From an uncultured Leptolyngbyaceae cyanobacterium (GTDB lineage: Bacteria > Cyanobacteriota > Cyanobacteriia > Leptolyngbyales > Leptolyngbyaceae): DNA of 43,618 nucleotides. The notes below the pieces were generated by a model. The model saw only the letters and a program-made list of their open reading frames with translations. It had not been told where the DNA came from and ran no database searches. The stretch is from contig CALIDI010000059.1 of assembly GCA_938023035.1 (NCBI GenBank), positions 1 to 43,618 of the forward strand, given 5' to 3'. The number at the start of each line of letters is the position of its first letter. Positions within the stretch are counted from its first letter, which is position 1. This document shows positions 9,081 through 18,948 of this stretch, piece by piece. Position numbers and translations under genes: made by a program.

Positions 9081-12000
9081 ATGCAGCAACCTTCCGGCTT
9101 TAGTCTCAGCACGCTCTCCATCCGCCGTCATATCGGCATTTTGATGCTAACCCTTACCGTCATTGTTTTGGGTGTATTCTTCATCGTGCGTATTCCCGTC
9201 GATTTGTTGCCCTCAATTACCTATCCTCGAATTGGCGTTCGAGTCGATACCCCTGGGGTGGCACCAGAGGTGGCTGTAGATGAAATCACCCGCCCCCTAG
9301 AAGAGGCATTAGCCACTACCGAGGGAGTGACCCAGGTCTATTCTCGAACCCGCGAGGGCCAAATCAGTCTGGATCTGTTCTTTCGGCCCGGAAGCAATAT
9401 TGATCAGGCGCTCAACGACGCCACAGCAACCGTAAACCGCTATCGCAATCGGTTGCCAGATACCGTCGAAACCCCGCGACTGTTTAAAGCTGACCCGACC
9501 CAGTTACCCGTGCTGGAATTGGCTCTGACGTCACCTTCTCTGCGCGATGTGGATTTGCGAGTGTTTGCTGATACAGAGCTATCACGTGAATTAACGGTTG
9601 TTCCAGGAGTGGCCTCAGCGGATGTTTCTGGTGGGGTGCAGGAAGAAGTACAGGTGCTAGTTGACTTGCATCGTTTACAAGCCCTGGGAGTTGGAATAAA
9701 CACCGTCTTAGATGGAATTTCTCAACGAAATCAGGATGTATCAGGAGGGCGAATCTTAAGTGAAGACTCCGAATTCCTGACGCGTACCTTAGGTCGCTTT
9801 CGCACTGTGAGTGAGATTCGCGCGCTCTCTTTTGAGGTGCCGGGTCAACCGATGACGAATGGTCAGATGAATGGCCAGACCGCGGGAATGCTAGCCCCAC
9901 CCCAGCGGGTTTACCTACGGGAGTTAGCCCAAGTGATCGATGGAACCGAGGAAGAACGGGTGGTGGTACAACTCAACGGTAGCCCTGCCGTTAAGGTGAG
10001 TGTGCAAAAGCAACCTCAGGCCAACACGATTGATGTTGTGAAAGGGGTAAAGCAACGGATTGAGGAACTTCGGCAAAGTGGATTAATTCCAGCCGATATG
10101 ATTATTACCCCAACCCTGGATGAGTCTCGTTTTATCAACAACTCGATTAACAATGTGGCCATTGCAGGGCTAAGTGGGGCGGCCCTTGCGGCGATAGCGG
10201 TTTTGCTCTTCTTAGGCTCTCTCCGGCAAACGTTGATTATTGTGCTGGCGATTCCCCTGGCAACGATGATGACCATCATCTTGATGGGATTGTTTGGCCT
10301 CTCACTAAATATTTTTAGCCTAGGAGGGTTAGCCCTTGGCGTTGGGATTGTGGTCGATAACGCAATTGTGATGATGGAAACTATTGTTGAAATAGTCAAG
10401 CGTCACGACCACGATCAACTCTATGCTGTTGCCGCCAGTAGCGCTGACAACGGCCATCATGGCAACGCCAATGGCACTGGCAACCATGCCTGGAAACAGC
10501 GAGTTTTGGGCTTAGCCGCCGCCAGTAGTCAGTCAGTGGAATCAGCTCTGGTTGCCTCCACAATGACTAACTTAGTAGCGGTGATTCCCTTCTTGTTACT
10601 GGGGGGCATTATTGCGCTCCTCTTCAATGAGTTGATTTTGACGATTAGTTTTGCCGTTGCGGCCTCCTTAGTCATGGCTCTAACCGTGGTGCCGATGTTA
10701 GCCTCTCGCTTGCTAACGGTGCGTTGGTCTAGCGGGATTGGCCAGTTTTGGCTACTGCGTCAGTTTAATCGCCGGTTTGATGCCGCTACTCAGAGGTATC
10801 AGGGGTTTCTGTCGCAGGTGTTGCGCTGGCGGATTGTGGCGATCGCCCTCGCTTTTCTGGTTTTGGGGGGCGGCAGCCTGGCATTAGCAGGCAACATTCC
10901 CCAAGAAATTTTGCCCCGCATTAATACAGGACAGGCCAACTTAAATGTCCAATTTCCTCCAGGAACCTCCCTGGAAACTAATCTGCGGGTTATGCAGGCC
11001 GTTGATGACATCTTGCTAGCCCAGCCCGAAACGGAGTATGTCTTTACCACTGCGGGCGGATTACTCTTTGGCAGTAACGTCACGGCTAATGCTTCTCGCA
11101 GCACTGGGAACATTACCCTGAAACCGGGTACAGATGTGGCAGCCTATGTGCAACGGGTGAGCCAGGAAATTGACAAGCTAAATCTAGCCGGAATTCGGGT
11201 GCGCCTCAGCCCAGGTGCAGTGCGCGGCATCAATATCAATAACTCGCCGATTCGCGGTGCGGATGTAGATGTACAGTTACAGGGTACCGATTCTGAGGTG
11301 TTGCAACAGGCTGCCCGTAAAGTCCTGGCAGCATTGGATGAACGAGCTACCCTAGTTAGCTTTCGTCCAGAGGCAGAAGATCGGCAACCTGAAATTCAAA
11401 TTCGGCCCGATTGGGAACGAGCCTCGGCACTGGGTTTAACTGCCCGCAGCATTGGATCAACGATCCAAACAGCGATCAACGGTTCGGTACCAACCCAACT
11501 GCAACGGGGTGAGCGACTGGTGGATGTGCGAGTGCGGCTCGACCAAAATCTCATCACCCAACCCTCTCAATTAGCCCAGCTACCCCTGTTTACCCCAGGC
11601 AATGCCTTGGTAAGGCTGAGTGACGTTGCTCAAATTGTACCAGATCGAGCACCGGGGGAAATCCAGCGGATTAACCAGCGGCAAGTGGCGCTGATTGCTG
11701 GCAACTTAAATCAGGGGGCGAGGCTGGGAGAGGCCCTAGAGCAAGTAGAGGAGGTACTGGCCAGTATTGACTTGCCAGAGGGCGTTTCCTATTTGCCAAG
11801 CTATGCTGCTCAGTCATCCCACGAATTACAAAGTTCACTGCGATTATTGGGAGCGCTGGCTGTTTTTCTGGTGTTTGTGGTGATGGCGGTGCAGTACAAC
11901 TCCCTGGTAGATCCTCTGGTGATTATCTTGACGGTACCCCTGGCTTTGGCGGGTGCAATTTTTGGTTTGTTTATCACCCAGACAGCTATTGGCATTACGG

Positions 12001-12395
12001 TGTTGGTGGGGGCAGTGCTGCTAGTGGGGATTGTGGTAAATAATGCCATCATTATGGTGGAAACCGCGAACCAGATTCGCGAGGTCGATCGCTGCGATCG
12101 CTTCACGGCCATTACCAAAGCGGCCCCTCAACGTCTGCGCCCAATTATGATGACAACGATCACCACCGTTTTGGGGGTATTTCCCCTGGCTTTGGGGGTG
12201 GGCGAAGGCTCAGAGTTTCTGCAACCCCTGGGAGTCGTCGTGTTTTCGGGGCTTTCTCTGGCGACCCTACTGACGCTGTTTATCATCCCCTGCTTTTATG
12301 TGCTGCTGCACGATTTGTTTCAGGTCAATGTCCAGCCCCAAAGGTTACTGCTCGAAGCGCGATCGCAGGTCGAAAAGGTTCTAGCCAAGCGTTAA
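9081..12395 (+). CDS. RND efflux transporter permease (AcrB/MdtB-like, HAE1 type)
   Basis: This is the proton-driven inner-membrane pump of a tripartite RND system. The 1104-residue product begins MQQPSGFSLSTLSIRRHIGI; an in-frame upstream start at 8913 would overlap the adaptor gene and add residues unlike the family. Typical features follow: TM1, the FPS/LPSI motif (PVDLLPSITYPRIGVRVDTP), two large periplasmic loops, the TM4 motif GVGIVVDNAIVMMET and the second-half motif VGIVVNNAIIMVETANQIR. An unusual insert with clustered His, Asn and Gly (around residues 445-475, ADNGHHGNANGTGNH) sits in the cytoplasmic loop after TM4. Exported substrate cannot be inferred. Confidence 0.92.
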   Translation: MQQPSGFSLSTLSIRRHIGILMLTLTVIVLGVFFIVRIPVDLLPSITYPRIGVRVDTPGVAPEVAVDEITRPLEEALATTEGVTQVYSRTREGQISLDLFFRPGSNIDQALNDATATVNRYRNRLPDTVETPRLFKADPTQLPVLELALTSPSLRDVDLRVFADTELSRELTVVPGVASADVSGGVQEEVQVLVDLHRLQALGVGINTVLDGISQRNQDVSGGRILSEDSEFLTRTLGRFRTVSEIRALSFEVPGQPMTNGQMNGQTAGMLAPPQRVYLRELAQVIDGTEEERVVVQLNGSPAVKVSVQKQPQANTIDVVKGVKQRIEELRQSGLIPADMIITPTLDESRFINNSINNVAIAGLSGAALAAIAVLLFLGSLRQTLIIVLAIPLATMMTIILMGLFGLSLNIFSLGGLALGVGIVVDNAIVMMETIVEIVKRHDHDQLYAVAASSADNGHHGNANGTGNHAWKQRVLGLAAASSQSVESALVASTMTNLVAVIPFLLLGGIIALLFNELILTISFAVAASLVMALTVVPMLASRLLTVRWSSGIGQFWLLRQFNRRFDAATQRYQGFLSQVLRWRIVAIALAFLVLGGGSLALAGNIPQEILPRINTGQANLNVQFPPGTSLETNLRVMQAVDDILLAQPETEYVFTTAGGLLFGSNVTANASRSTGNITLKPGTDVAAYVQRVSQEIDKLNLAGIRVRLSPGAVRGININNSPIRGADVDVQLQGTDSEVLQQAARKVLAALDERATLVSFRPEAEDRQPEIQIRPDWERASALGLTARSIGSTIQTAINGSVPTQLQRGERLVDVRVRLDQNLITQPSQLAQLPLFTPGNALVRLSDVAQIVPDRAPGEIQRINQRQVALIAGNLNQGARLGEALEQVEEVLASIDLPEGVSYLPSYAAQSSHELQSSLRLLGALAVFLVFVVMAVQYNSLVDPLVIILTVPLALAGAIFGLFITQTAIGITVLVGAVLLVGIVVNNAIIMVETANQIREVDRCDRFTAITKAAPQRLRPIMMTTITTVLGVFPLALGVGEGSEFLQPLGVVVFSGLSLATLLTLFIIPCFYVLLHDLFQVNVQPQRLLLEARSQVEKVLAKR

Positions 12396-12683
12396 TGTTG
12401 CCTATTCTCACCAGCAAACCACCTAATGGCTTCGCCTTTTTTGCCTCCTTTCGACTTGGCTCAGACAAATCGCTCCAGACAAATCGTTCAAGTAAGGCGC
12501 TCGCCAGCCTGTGTGCCCTCTGACTCTGCCCAGACAATGCCAAGGGGGATAACCATAGCCACCAGATGGGAGACAAGATGCAAAGAGGGAACTCTTGGCT
12601 GAGGGCAGTGCCCCTGTATCCCCTAACCTCTCAAGGAACTCAGCCACCTGGCGCTTGCCAGAACCGCTCTCCTGGAAATCTCC

Positions 12684-13106
12684 TTATTGGTAAGAATGAT
12701 AGGAATGAGCTTCTAACCAGATGCGCACTTCTTGCTCAGAGCAAAAAATACTGGTTTGCCCCGATTGGGGGTCATAAACATACCAGAGGGTTTCGCCGCG
12801 CCAGTCCCGACTTTGCCAAATGCGAGGTTGACGGGGTGCTTGCCATGCACTGAGCCGTTGCCGAAACAGAACCAAAAGCGACTTCCATAGAGAAGCCATG
12901 GCCTCTGAGGCAGTGAGTTCATGACTCAAACAATGTTCTAAATGGGTAATCATTTGTGCGTGATTCAGGTGTCCACAGTAGTGGTGCAAGAGCGATCGCC
13001 AGACCTGGCTTAACCATTGCCCAATTCCTACTGGAGCGGGTTGAGGCACCGGAACATTAGGACTAATTAACTCTAGAGTTTGATAGGTTTGCCACTGCGA
13101 TTTCAT
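12684..13106 (-). CDS. Conserved hypothetical cyanobacterial protein
   Basis: I do not recognise a named domain in this 140-residue soluble protein. The start at 13106 (MKSQWQTYQTLELI) is favoured because GGAGGGG lies about 4-10 bases upstream; a longer frame to 13298 lacks this and has a less protein-like N-terminus. Visible parts are a Pro-rich linker (SPNVPVPQPAPVGIGQWL), a helical region with many Leu, His and Cys, and a C-terminus with RGETLWYVYDPQSGQTSIF that looks like a small beta sheet. It is convergent with the RND permease and divergent from ftsH. Probably a lineage-specific protein of unknown role. Confidence 0.6.
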   Translation of the reverse strand: MKSQWQTYQTLELISPNVPVPQPAPVGIGQWLSQVWRSLLHHYCGHLNHAQMITHLEHCLSHELTASEAMASLWKSLLVLFRQRLSAWQAPRQPRIWQSRDWRGETLWYVYDPQSGQTSIFCSEQEVRIWLEAHSYHSYQ

Positions 13107-13477
13107 TAGCGCCCCTCCAACGTAAAAAGTATTTTTATTTCTGTATCTATTGTTACCCTTTCTCTGGATAGGAGCAAACTTGCTGTCGTTAATCGCTGAC
13201 ATTGAAAAGATTTGTAGCAATCCCTCACAAATCAATTCTGGATTTAGTTCGCCTTTATCCCTAAACGGTACAGGTTTTGCGTGCTGAAACTTCACCACAA
13301 AAACACCGAGGGCAAAAGTGATATGCGCTCCTTCTAAACAATGAGGCTCTTCTAGCCCTATCTCAGCCTGCCTTCATCCAAACGGTTACTTAAGGAAACG
13401 CTAAGATAATGTTTGAGCAAGCCTTTCTGTTTGTTAATTCAAACAGCATGAAGGAATTGGTAACCTAATGCGAATTT
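13107..13477. other. Divergent spacer upstream of ftsH
   Basis: This 371-bp gap should hold promoters for both flanking genes. An out-of-frame ATG at 13468 opens a 10-codon frame ([10 protein letters not shown]) that overlaps the ftsH start and ends at 13500. An AAGGA motif at 13451-13455 is nearer to that ATG than to the ftsH ATG at 13478. Confidence 0.35.
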
Positions 13478-15412
13478 ATGAAAATTTCTCGTACCGTTAA
13501 ACCCATGGTGTCGCGCTCTCCTGCGGCTAGAGTGTCTCAGCAAGCAGCCAAAGGAGTTGTGACGCTGATTTGGGTTGTGGTTCAGGCACTAGCCCTTGGT
13601 GCACCGGCGATCGCCAATAGTGAACGGAACTCAATGAGCTATAGCCAACTCCTGAAAAAGTTAGAAGGTGACAAGCAGGAGATTGAAAAGGTCGAGATTG
13701 ATCCAGCCCAGAAGGTTGCCAGAGTTCGATTTAGAAATCAGGATAAAAATGCCCCCCCTCAAGAAGTGCGCTTGTTTGACTCAAACCCAGAACTGATCTC
13801 GAAGCTGCGCGATTCTGGTGTGGAGTATGAAATTCGTCGCACCGCCGATAACAGTGCCTTAATGGGGTTACTAGCCAATTTGTTGATCTTCGTGGTGTTG
13901 TTAGGCGGTCTGCTGCTGATTTTGCGGCGATCGGCAAATGCACCCGGTGGCCCCGGCCAAGCGATGAACTTTGGTAAGTCCCGAGCGCGTTTTCAAATGG
14001 AGGCTAAAACTGGTGTCACTTTTGATGATGTGGCTGGGATTGAAGAAGCCAAGGAAGAACTGCAAGAAGTCGTCACGTTCCTGAAAAAGCCGGAGAAGTT
14101 TACAGCCGTTGGTGCTCGCATTCCGAAAGGGGTGCTGCTAATTGGGCCACCTGGAACCGGAAAAACGCTGCTGGCTAAGGCGATCGCGGGAGAAGCCGGA
14201 GTTCCTTTTTTCAGCATTTCTGGGTCTGAGTTTGTGGAAATGTTTGTTGGGGTTGGAGCATCCCGCGTTCGTGATTTGTTTAAAAAGGCCAAAGAAAGTG
14301 CCCCTTGCATCGTATTTATTGATGAAATCGATGCTGTTGGCCGACAACGGGGTGCTGGTATTGGCGGCGGCAATGACGAACGGGAGCAAACCCTAAACCA
14401 GTTGCTGACGGAAATGGATGGGTTTGAAGGCAACACTGGGATTATTATCATTGCCGCTACCAACCGGCCTGATGTGCTGGACTCGGCTTTGCTTCGCCCG
14501 GGACGGTTTGATCGTCAAGTCACGGTCGATCCACCTAGCTATAAAGGACGTTTGCAGATCCTCGAAGTGCATGCTCGTAATAAGCGGCTTGAGCCGAATG
14601 TTTCGCTTGAGGCGATCGCCCGTCGCACCCCCGGCTTTGCAGGCGCTGATTTAGCCAACCTGCTCAACGAAGCTGCAATTCTCACCGCTCGTCGCCGTAA
14701 AGACGCGATCGGAATGGCTGAGATCGATGACGCGATTGATCGAATTACGATCGGCTTATCTCTAACGCCCTTGTTAGACAGTAAAAAGAAACGTCTGATT
14801 GCTTACCACGAAGTGGGGCATGCTCTGTTAATGACCCTGCTGAAAAATTCCGACCCCTTAAACAAGGTCACAATCATTCCTCGTTCTGGAGGCGTGGGTG
14901 GTTTTGCGCAACAAGCCTTCAACGAAGACATGATTGACAGTGGCCTTTACACCAAAGGCTGGCTGACGGATCGGATTACCATTGCCCTGGGTGGGCGGGC
15001 TGCTGAAGAAGTCGTTTTTGGCCCAAGCGAAGTTACGGCAGGGGCCAGTGGCGATATCAAGGCAGTCGCTGACTTGGCACGAGAAATGGTGACGCGCTAC
15101 GGGATGTCAGACCTGGGCTTGGTTGCTTTGGAATCGTCTGGTAATGAAGTCTTTCTGGGCCGAGGGTTTATGGCTAGGAATGAATACTCTGAAGAAGTCG
15201 CCACTCAGATTGATAATCAGGTGCGTGAGATTGCGTTCCGTTGTTATGGCGAGGCTGTGCGGATAATTCGCGAGCATCGCTCTCTAGTGGATTATTTGGT
15301 AGATCGCCTGCTCGACCAAGAGACTATCGAAGGTGACCAGTTCCGACAAATTGTGACGGAATACACGGGAATGCCTGTAAAAGGCTCCGTGCCAGCAACG
15401 GTGACAACTTAA
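13478..15412 (+). CDS. ftsH: ATP-dependent zinc metalloprotease FtsH
   Basis: This membrane-bound AAA+ protease degrades damaged or unassembled membrane proteins; in cyanobacteria FtsH complexes act in photosystem II repair and stress control. The 644-residue sequence has an N-terminal hydrophobic segment, a lumenal or periplasmic domain ([14 protein letters not shown]), a second TM (residues about 128-149), Walker A GPPGTGKT (about 223-230), Walker [12 protein letters not shown], the SRH arginine region ([12 protein letters not shown]) and zinc site HEVGH (about 444-448). The [12 protein letters not shown] segment after the zinc site differs from the FtsH2-like form I recall, so it is another paralogue. 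I cannot assign which. An upstream in-frame stop fixes the start at or after 13478. Confidence 0.95.
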   Translation: MKISRTVKPMVSRSPAARVSQQAAKGVVTLIWVVVQALALGAPAIANSERNSMSYSQLLKKLEGDKQEIEKVEIDPAQKVARVRFRNQDKNAPPQEVRLFDSNPELISKLRDSGVEYEIRRTADNSALMGLLANLLIFVVLLGGLLLILRRSANAPGGPGQAMNFGKSRARFQMEAKTGVTFDDVAGIEEAKEELQEVVTFLKKPEKFTAVGARIPKGVLLIGPPGTGKTLLAKAIAGEAGVPFFSISGSEFVEMFVGVGASRVRDLFKKAKESAPCIVFIDEIDAVGRQRGAGIGGGNDEREQTLNQLLTEMDGFEGNTGIIIIAATNRPDVLDSALLRPGRFDRQVTVDPPSYKGRLQILEVHARNKRLEPNVSLEAIARRTPGFAGADLANLLNEAAILTARRRKDAIGMAEIDDAIDRITIGLSLTPLLDSKKKRLIAYHEVGHALLMTLLKNSDPLNKVTIIPRSGGVGGFAQQAFNEDMIDSGLYTKGWLTDRITIALGGRAAEEVVFGPSEVTAGASGDIKAVADLAREMVTRYGMSDLGLVALESSGNEVFLGRGFMARNEYSEEVATQIDNQVREIAFRCYGEAVRIIREHRSLVDYLVDRLLDQETIEGDQFRQIVTEYTGMPVKGSVPATVTT

Positions 15413-15485
15413 GTCATTGCCTCCTGCATTTGCAGCGATCAGTATGGAGAAGAGTAGAGAAGAGAGGATAGTGAAAAGAGACGTT

Positions 15486-15525
15486 GCTGAATCTGGATAG
15501 GGACTACCCAATTCGCCCTCATCCC
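15486..15525 (+). repeat. Dispersed intergenic repeat, copy A
   Basis: The stretch containing AATCTGGATAGG and CAATTCGCCCTC recurs as an inverted copy at 24934-24968, with about 29 of 35 positions matching by eye. Both copies lie outside genes. The surrounding spacer 15413-15667 shows no gene. Confidence 0.55.
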
Positions 15526-15667
15526 TTCGGTAAGCGAGACCGAAAAAAAGATAGAAAAACGCTGGCAAGCGAAAGGTATGCTGATTTACAGCGCTCGCCA
15601 GGTTGATTAGTCCCTTGGGGTTTAGGGGGTGTGGGTGCCTCCGATACCTAGCCCCCCGATAGCCTGC

Positions 15668-16603
15668 TCAATTTAGCTTGATGGAGTCCTGGTTTTGGCG
15701 CACCAGAGTGAGAAACACTTCTTTTAGGGTCGCCTGATCTGTTTCAATTCGCAGCAAAGGTAAGGGTTTGAGGATTGCCAAAGCCTCATAGAGTTGCCCT
15801 GGGTCTGCCACAAACAATTGGCGATCGCCTTCAACCACCACACCCAGGCGCTCTAACTTTGAGCATCGTGGCGCATCAATGGTATCGCTCATTTCAATCC
15901 GGTAGCTGCCTGTCGAAAATTGCTGAATCAGGGCATCGGTCGGTTCCTCAAGCAAAACCTCCCCTCGATGCATAATCGCAACCCGATTCGACAACTCCTC
16001 TGCGATCGCCAATTGGTGCGTCGTCAAAACAATCGCACAGCCCTCAGTTGCAATCTCTCGAATCAGGCGCTTGACTGACTCAGTGGCCTCTACATCCAGG
16101 CCCAGGGTCGGCTCATCTAGCAGCAGTAGGGGCGGTTGATGCATCAAAGCAACGGCGATTGCCAACTTTTGCTGCATTCCCCTCGACAGCGACTGCACAA
16201 TTGTTTGACGCTTCTGGGTCAATTCAAAGCGCTCTAACAACAACTCCGCTCGTTGACTCGCTTGTCTGGCTGACAGCCCTCTCAACACACCAAAATATTC
16301 TAAATTTTCGCGACACGTGAGCCGCCAATAAATGTTACGGTTACCCTCCAACACGGCACCAAGCAATCGAAGGGCCTCTGGCTGCTGGTGAGGGTTTCGA
16401 CCACCGATTCGAACCCAACCAGAATCGGGCATGACCAACCCGGCCATCATTTTAATTGAAGTCGTTTTGCCCGCCCCATTGGGGCCTAAAAAAGCCAAAA
16501 TCTCACCAGCAGAGACCCGCAAAGATAGATCACGCACAGCCTGAAGGGCTTGCCCTTTCTCCCAGTAAGATTTTTGAAGATGGTGAACTTCAAGAATAAG
16601 CAT
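15668..16603 (-). CDS. ABC-2 type transporter ATP-binding protein
   Basis: This is the cytoplasmic ATPase subunit of an ABC-2 (CcmA/NatA-like) exporter. Walker A is GPNGAGKTT (about residues 39-47), the Q-loop follows in LLGAVLEGNRN, the signature is LSRGMQQKLAIA, Walker B is LLLLDEPTLGLD and the switch is TTHQ. The C-terminal about 80 residues form an added regulatory-type domain (SYRIEMSDTIDAPRCSKLERLG). No permease gene lies next to it in this orientation; the ABC-2 permease at 32128 is far away, so its partner is uncertain. Its promoter lies in the palindrome-rich spacer shared with the divergent DUF2358 gene. Confidence 0.9.
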   Translation of the reverse strand: MLILEVHHLQKSYWEKGQALQAVRDLSLRVSAGEILAFLGPNGAGKTTSIKMMAGLVMPDSGWVRIGGRNPHQQPEALRLLGAVLEGNRNIYWRLTCRENLEYFGVLRGLSARQASQRAELLLERFELTQKRQTIVQSLSRGMQQKLAIAVALMHQPPLLLLDEPTLGLDVEATESVKRLIREIATEGCAIVLTTHQLAIAEELSNRVAIMHRGEVLLEEPTDALIQQFSTGSYRIEMSDTIDAPRCSKLERLGVVVEGDRQLFVADPGQLYEALAILKPLPLLRIETDQATLKEVFLTLVRQNQDSIKLN

Positions 16604-16821
16604 CAGTAGTATCCCTAAGCATCCCTGAACAGGAAAATCAAAAATAGGGGAATTGAGAGATCGGCCATGCTATTGAGATAGGCCATTCTATCTTTAAAGG
16701 ATAGAGAATTATCCGGCATTTCCAGGGGCCTTGCAGTAACTGTTCGCCGGTTCGACATGATTTTCTCTGTCTTTTGCATAAAGACACTACCAAGAGATGC
16801 TCCCTAGAATCTTAAGTGCTT

Positions 16822-16926
16822 CTACTGAAACTCTGACCTAAGTCAATAGGGGTTATCCCCATTACGGGTGATCGCAATCACTGTGAAAAATGATAATTGT
16901 ATTTAAGGTTTCAGTAGTTTTACTGA
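16822..16926 (+). promoter_or_regulatory. Palindrome cluster upstream of DUF2358 gene
   Basis: A perfect 10-bp inverted repeat is seen: CTACTGAAAC (16822-16831) and GTTTCAGTAG (16908-16917). The right arm overlaps a local palindrome TCAGTA-gttt-TACTGA (16911-16926). Between the arms lie two further hairpins, GGGG-ttat-CCCC (16849-16860) and GTGAT-cgca-ATCAC (16868-16881). The spacing and repetition suggest operator sites or RNA structure, but no known regulator consensus was recognised. Confidence 0.4.
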
Positions 16927-16948
16927 ATAAAGCGTGGACTTGTCTTCT

Positions 16949-17392
16949 ATGTTAAACGCAGCATCTGATCAGTTACCTTGCCGCCAATCTTTAGATGATG
17001 CGGTTGCAGTCTTAAAGCAAGACTTACCAACGCTGTTTCAGCGAGATCTGGACTACAGCATTTACGCTGGCAATATTGTTTTTCAAGATCCGTTGAGCCA
17101 ATTTAATGGCCGATTAGCCTATCGGTTAATCTTCTGGACGCTACGCTTTCATGCGGCGCTCTTTTTCAAAGAGATTCGGTTTGACTTGCACAACATCCGA
17201 CCGGACGAAGTGGATACTATCTGTGCCGAATGGAGCGTTCGCGGCGTGCTCCGTTTGCCCTGGCATCGGGCGGTGTGCTTCCACGGATACTCTGTTTATC
17301 GCTTAAACGAAGATGGGTTGATTTGTGAGCATGTAGACATTTGGGATCGCCCACCTGTTCAGATTTTGACTCAAATGCTACTTGGCGCTTAG
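16949..17392 (+). CDS. DUF2358 domain protein
   Basis: This small soluble protein of about 147 residues has the DUF2358 pattern seen in cyanobacteria and plastids: AVAVLKQDLPTLFQRDLDYSIY, then DPLSQFNGRLAYRLIFWTLR, and the C-terminal VYRLNEDGLICEHVDIWDRP. The fold is expected to be SnoaL/NTF2-like, a cone-shaped pocket that may bind a small molecule. The function is not known to me. The ATG at 16949 is preferred, but an in-frame GTG at 16934 is possible and neither has a clear ribosome site. The upstream palindromes may regulate it. Confidence 0.8.
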   Translation: MLNAASDQLPCRQSLDDAVAVLKQDLPTLFQRDLDYSIYAGNIVFQDPLSQFNGRLAYRLIFWTLRFHAALFFKEIRFDLHNIRPDEVDTICAEWSVRGVLRLPWHRAVCFHGYSVYRLNEDGLICEHVDIWDRPPVQILTQMLLGA

Positions 17393-17743
17393 GCGATTTT
17401 TGGCAATTTTAACGAGTAAACGATTTTCTAGTTTTAATCCCTTTTGACTGCTTTCGACCTTGCTTCAGATAAATCCATCAAAACAAGCAACTCCGCTTGC
17501 TCGTGCACCGAGCAGAGTCGAAGGGTAGTTCGCAGGGTAGGCTTTTTTAAGAAATCTTCTAAGACCCGTTGCCGTCAGAAGGATGCAGATGAGATAAATA
17601 TCATGACTCGGCCTCTCAGTTTCTGCTACTTGATTACTGCGCCCTTGCCTGTGGGGAGGCTGTATCTAAGCCAAGGCCCGATTCAAATAGATCGATTGAA
17701 CTGGAGAAAGACCACAGGCTCTGGGTTGAAATCGACCGAACTG
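17393..17743. other. Spacer with GAGCAGAGTCGAAGGG-type hairpin repeat
   Basis: No gene is supported. Around 17447-17528 a CTTTCGACCTTGCTTCAG stretch is partly complementary to GAGCAGAGTCGAAGGG, with GCTTGCTCGTGCACCGAGC between. A related CCTTTCGACTTGGCTCAG stretch occurs near 12446, so this is probably a dispersed intergenic repeat. Confidence 0.35.
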
Positions 17744-18547
17744 CTAATCAAGAACTTTTTCAGCTTCAATCACTTCACTCACGGCTGTTTCCGAATCAGC
17801 GTTTGCTTGCGGGTTTGCGGCCATCTCAACGGCTCCATTTAGGCTCTCAACCGATTGAACCGATTGAGTATTAGGCTCTTGTCGCTCTGAAAAGCCCCAA
17901 AGAAAGATCACGGCAACGAGAACGGCCATTAACCATTCGGGGGGGACTAAATCTGCATTAATTACCCGGATAAGCAGCCGTATACCCACCAGCGCTACAG
18001 TGATATAGCCCGCATCTTCTAGATGGCTAAACTCGTCTAACCAGCGAATGAATAGGCCAGCTAAAAAGCGCAAGGCCAGGATGCCAATGCTGGCACCGAC
18101 TAAAATCAGCCAGGTTTCTTGAGAAACCGCGATCGCGGTGGTGACGCTATCTAAGGAAAAGGCTAAATCGGTGATAGCAATGATGGGGATAGCCTGCCAT
18201 AGGGAGTTAAATCGCGGGCCATGGTGAGCATGCTGCCCATCATCGGAACTGGAGCTAAAGTACTGAAACACCAGCCAGAGCAAGTAAAGGGCACCGGCTA
18301 GCTCAACCTGCCAGAAACGAATCACCCAGGTGGCTGTCAAAATCAAAGACATGCGCAGGATGTAGGCCAGCACTAAGCCAATATTGAGGGCTTGCCGCTG
18401 CTGCGATGGTTCTTTAAGCCCTTGAGTTAGAGCGGCTAGGGCGATCGCATTATCGGCAGACAATACTGCTTCGAGGGCAACCAAAACTGGCAAGAGCAGC
18501 CACACTTCGTATCTAAAATTTGTCGGATCAATCAAATAATCAAGCAT
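17744..18547 (-). CDS. TerC family integral membrane protein
   Basis: The protein has about seven hydrophobic helices and the two acidic intramembrane motifs of TerC proteins, ALEAVLSADNAIALAAL and ITDLAFSLDSVTTAIAVS. The family is linked to tellurite resistance and metal-ion (Mn) export or metalation in bacteria, and to thylakoid protein insertion in plants; which applies here is unknown. A short loop after TM3 is Ser/Asp/His-rich (SSSSDDGQHAHHG) and could bind metal. The C-terminal about 50 residues are a soluble acidic tail. ATG at 18547 (MLDYLIDPTNFRYE) is preferred over an upstream TTG at 18565. Confidence 0.85.
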   Translation of the reverse strand: MLDYLIDPTNFRYEVWLLLPVLVALEAVLSADNAIALAALTQGLKEPSQQRQALNIGLVLAYILRMSLILTATWVIRFWQVELAGALYLLWLVFQYFSSSSDDGQHAHHGPRFNSLWQAIPIIAITDLAFSLDSVTTAIAVSQETWLILVGASIGILALRFLAGLFIRWLDEFSHLEDAGYITVALVGIRLLIRVINADLVPPEWLMAVLVAVIFLWGFSERQEPNTQSVQSVESLNGAVEMAANPQANADSETAVSEVIEAEKVLD

Positions 18548-18948
18548 TAATCTATGGGTGAACAACTCACACTGGCTTCATTGCAACACAAGAGCTAGCA
18601 ACCGTCTACTCACTTAGGGCGTTGCTAAAACCAGCCATTTCAGCCGTCGCCAGCTAGGTGGTTGGTTCGTCGTGGCGGCTAAGCAGTAGAACATTGTTTG
18701 AATCGATCTGGCCAAAGCTAAGCTGAATCCAGGTCGAAACTTATCCTCGTGCCATCGACAAAACTCTAGTTCTGGGCTTGAACCAGGTTTATCTTTATTC
18801 AGCCTAACGCCTGATTGGGCAATCCTGACACATCCAAACGCAGAGAAATTTTAGTCATGCTCTAAACAAGCGGTCATAATCTTGATCTGGCTTGATTTTC
18901 CGACAGAAAGAAAAGAATCAGATTCGGCAACCTGTCCAAACCAAGCCG
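18548..18948. other. Divergent spacer, no gene seen
   Basis: These bases separate the TerC gene from the M1 metallopeptidase start. An upstream TTG at 18892 could lengthen the latter by 19 residues. No repeat or RNA gene was recognised. Confidence 0.3.

Noticed and set aside
13107-13298. N-terminal extension of the hypothetical gene at 12684
   Set aside because: A good ribosome site (GGAGGGG) sits before the inner ATG at 13106; the extension has no protein-like features.
17444-17842. Plus-strand frame of 132 codons
   Set aside because: It covers a hairpin repeat and overlaps the TerC 3' end; the translation is Ser/Cys/Arg-rich without family resemblance.
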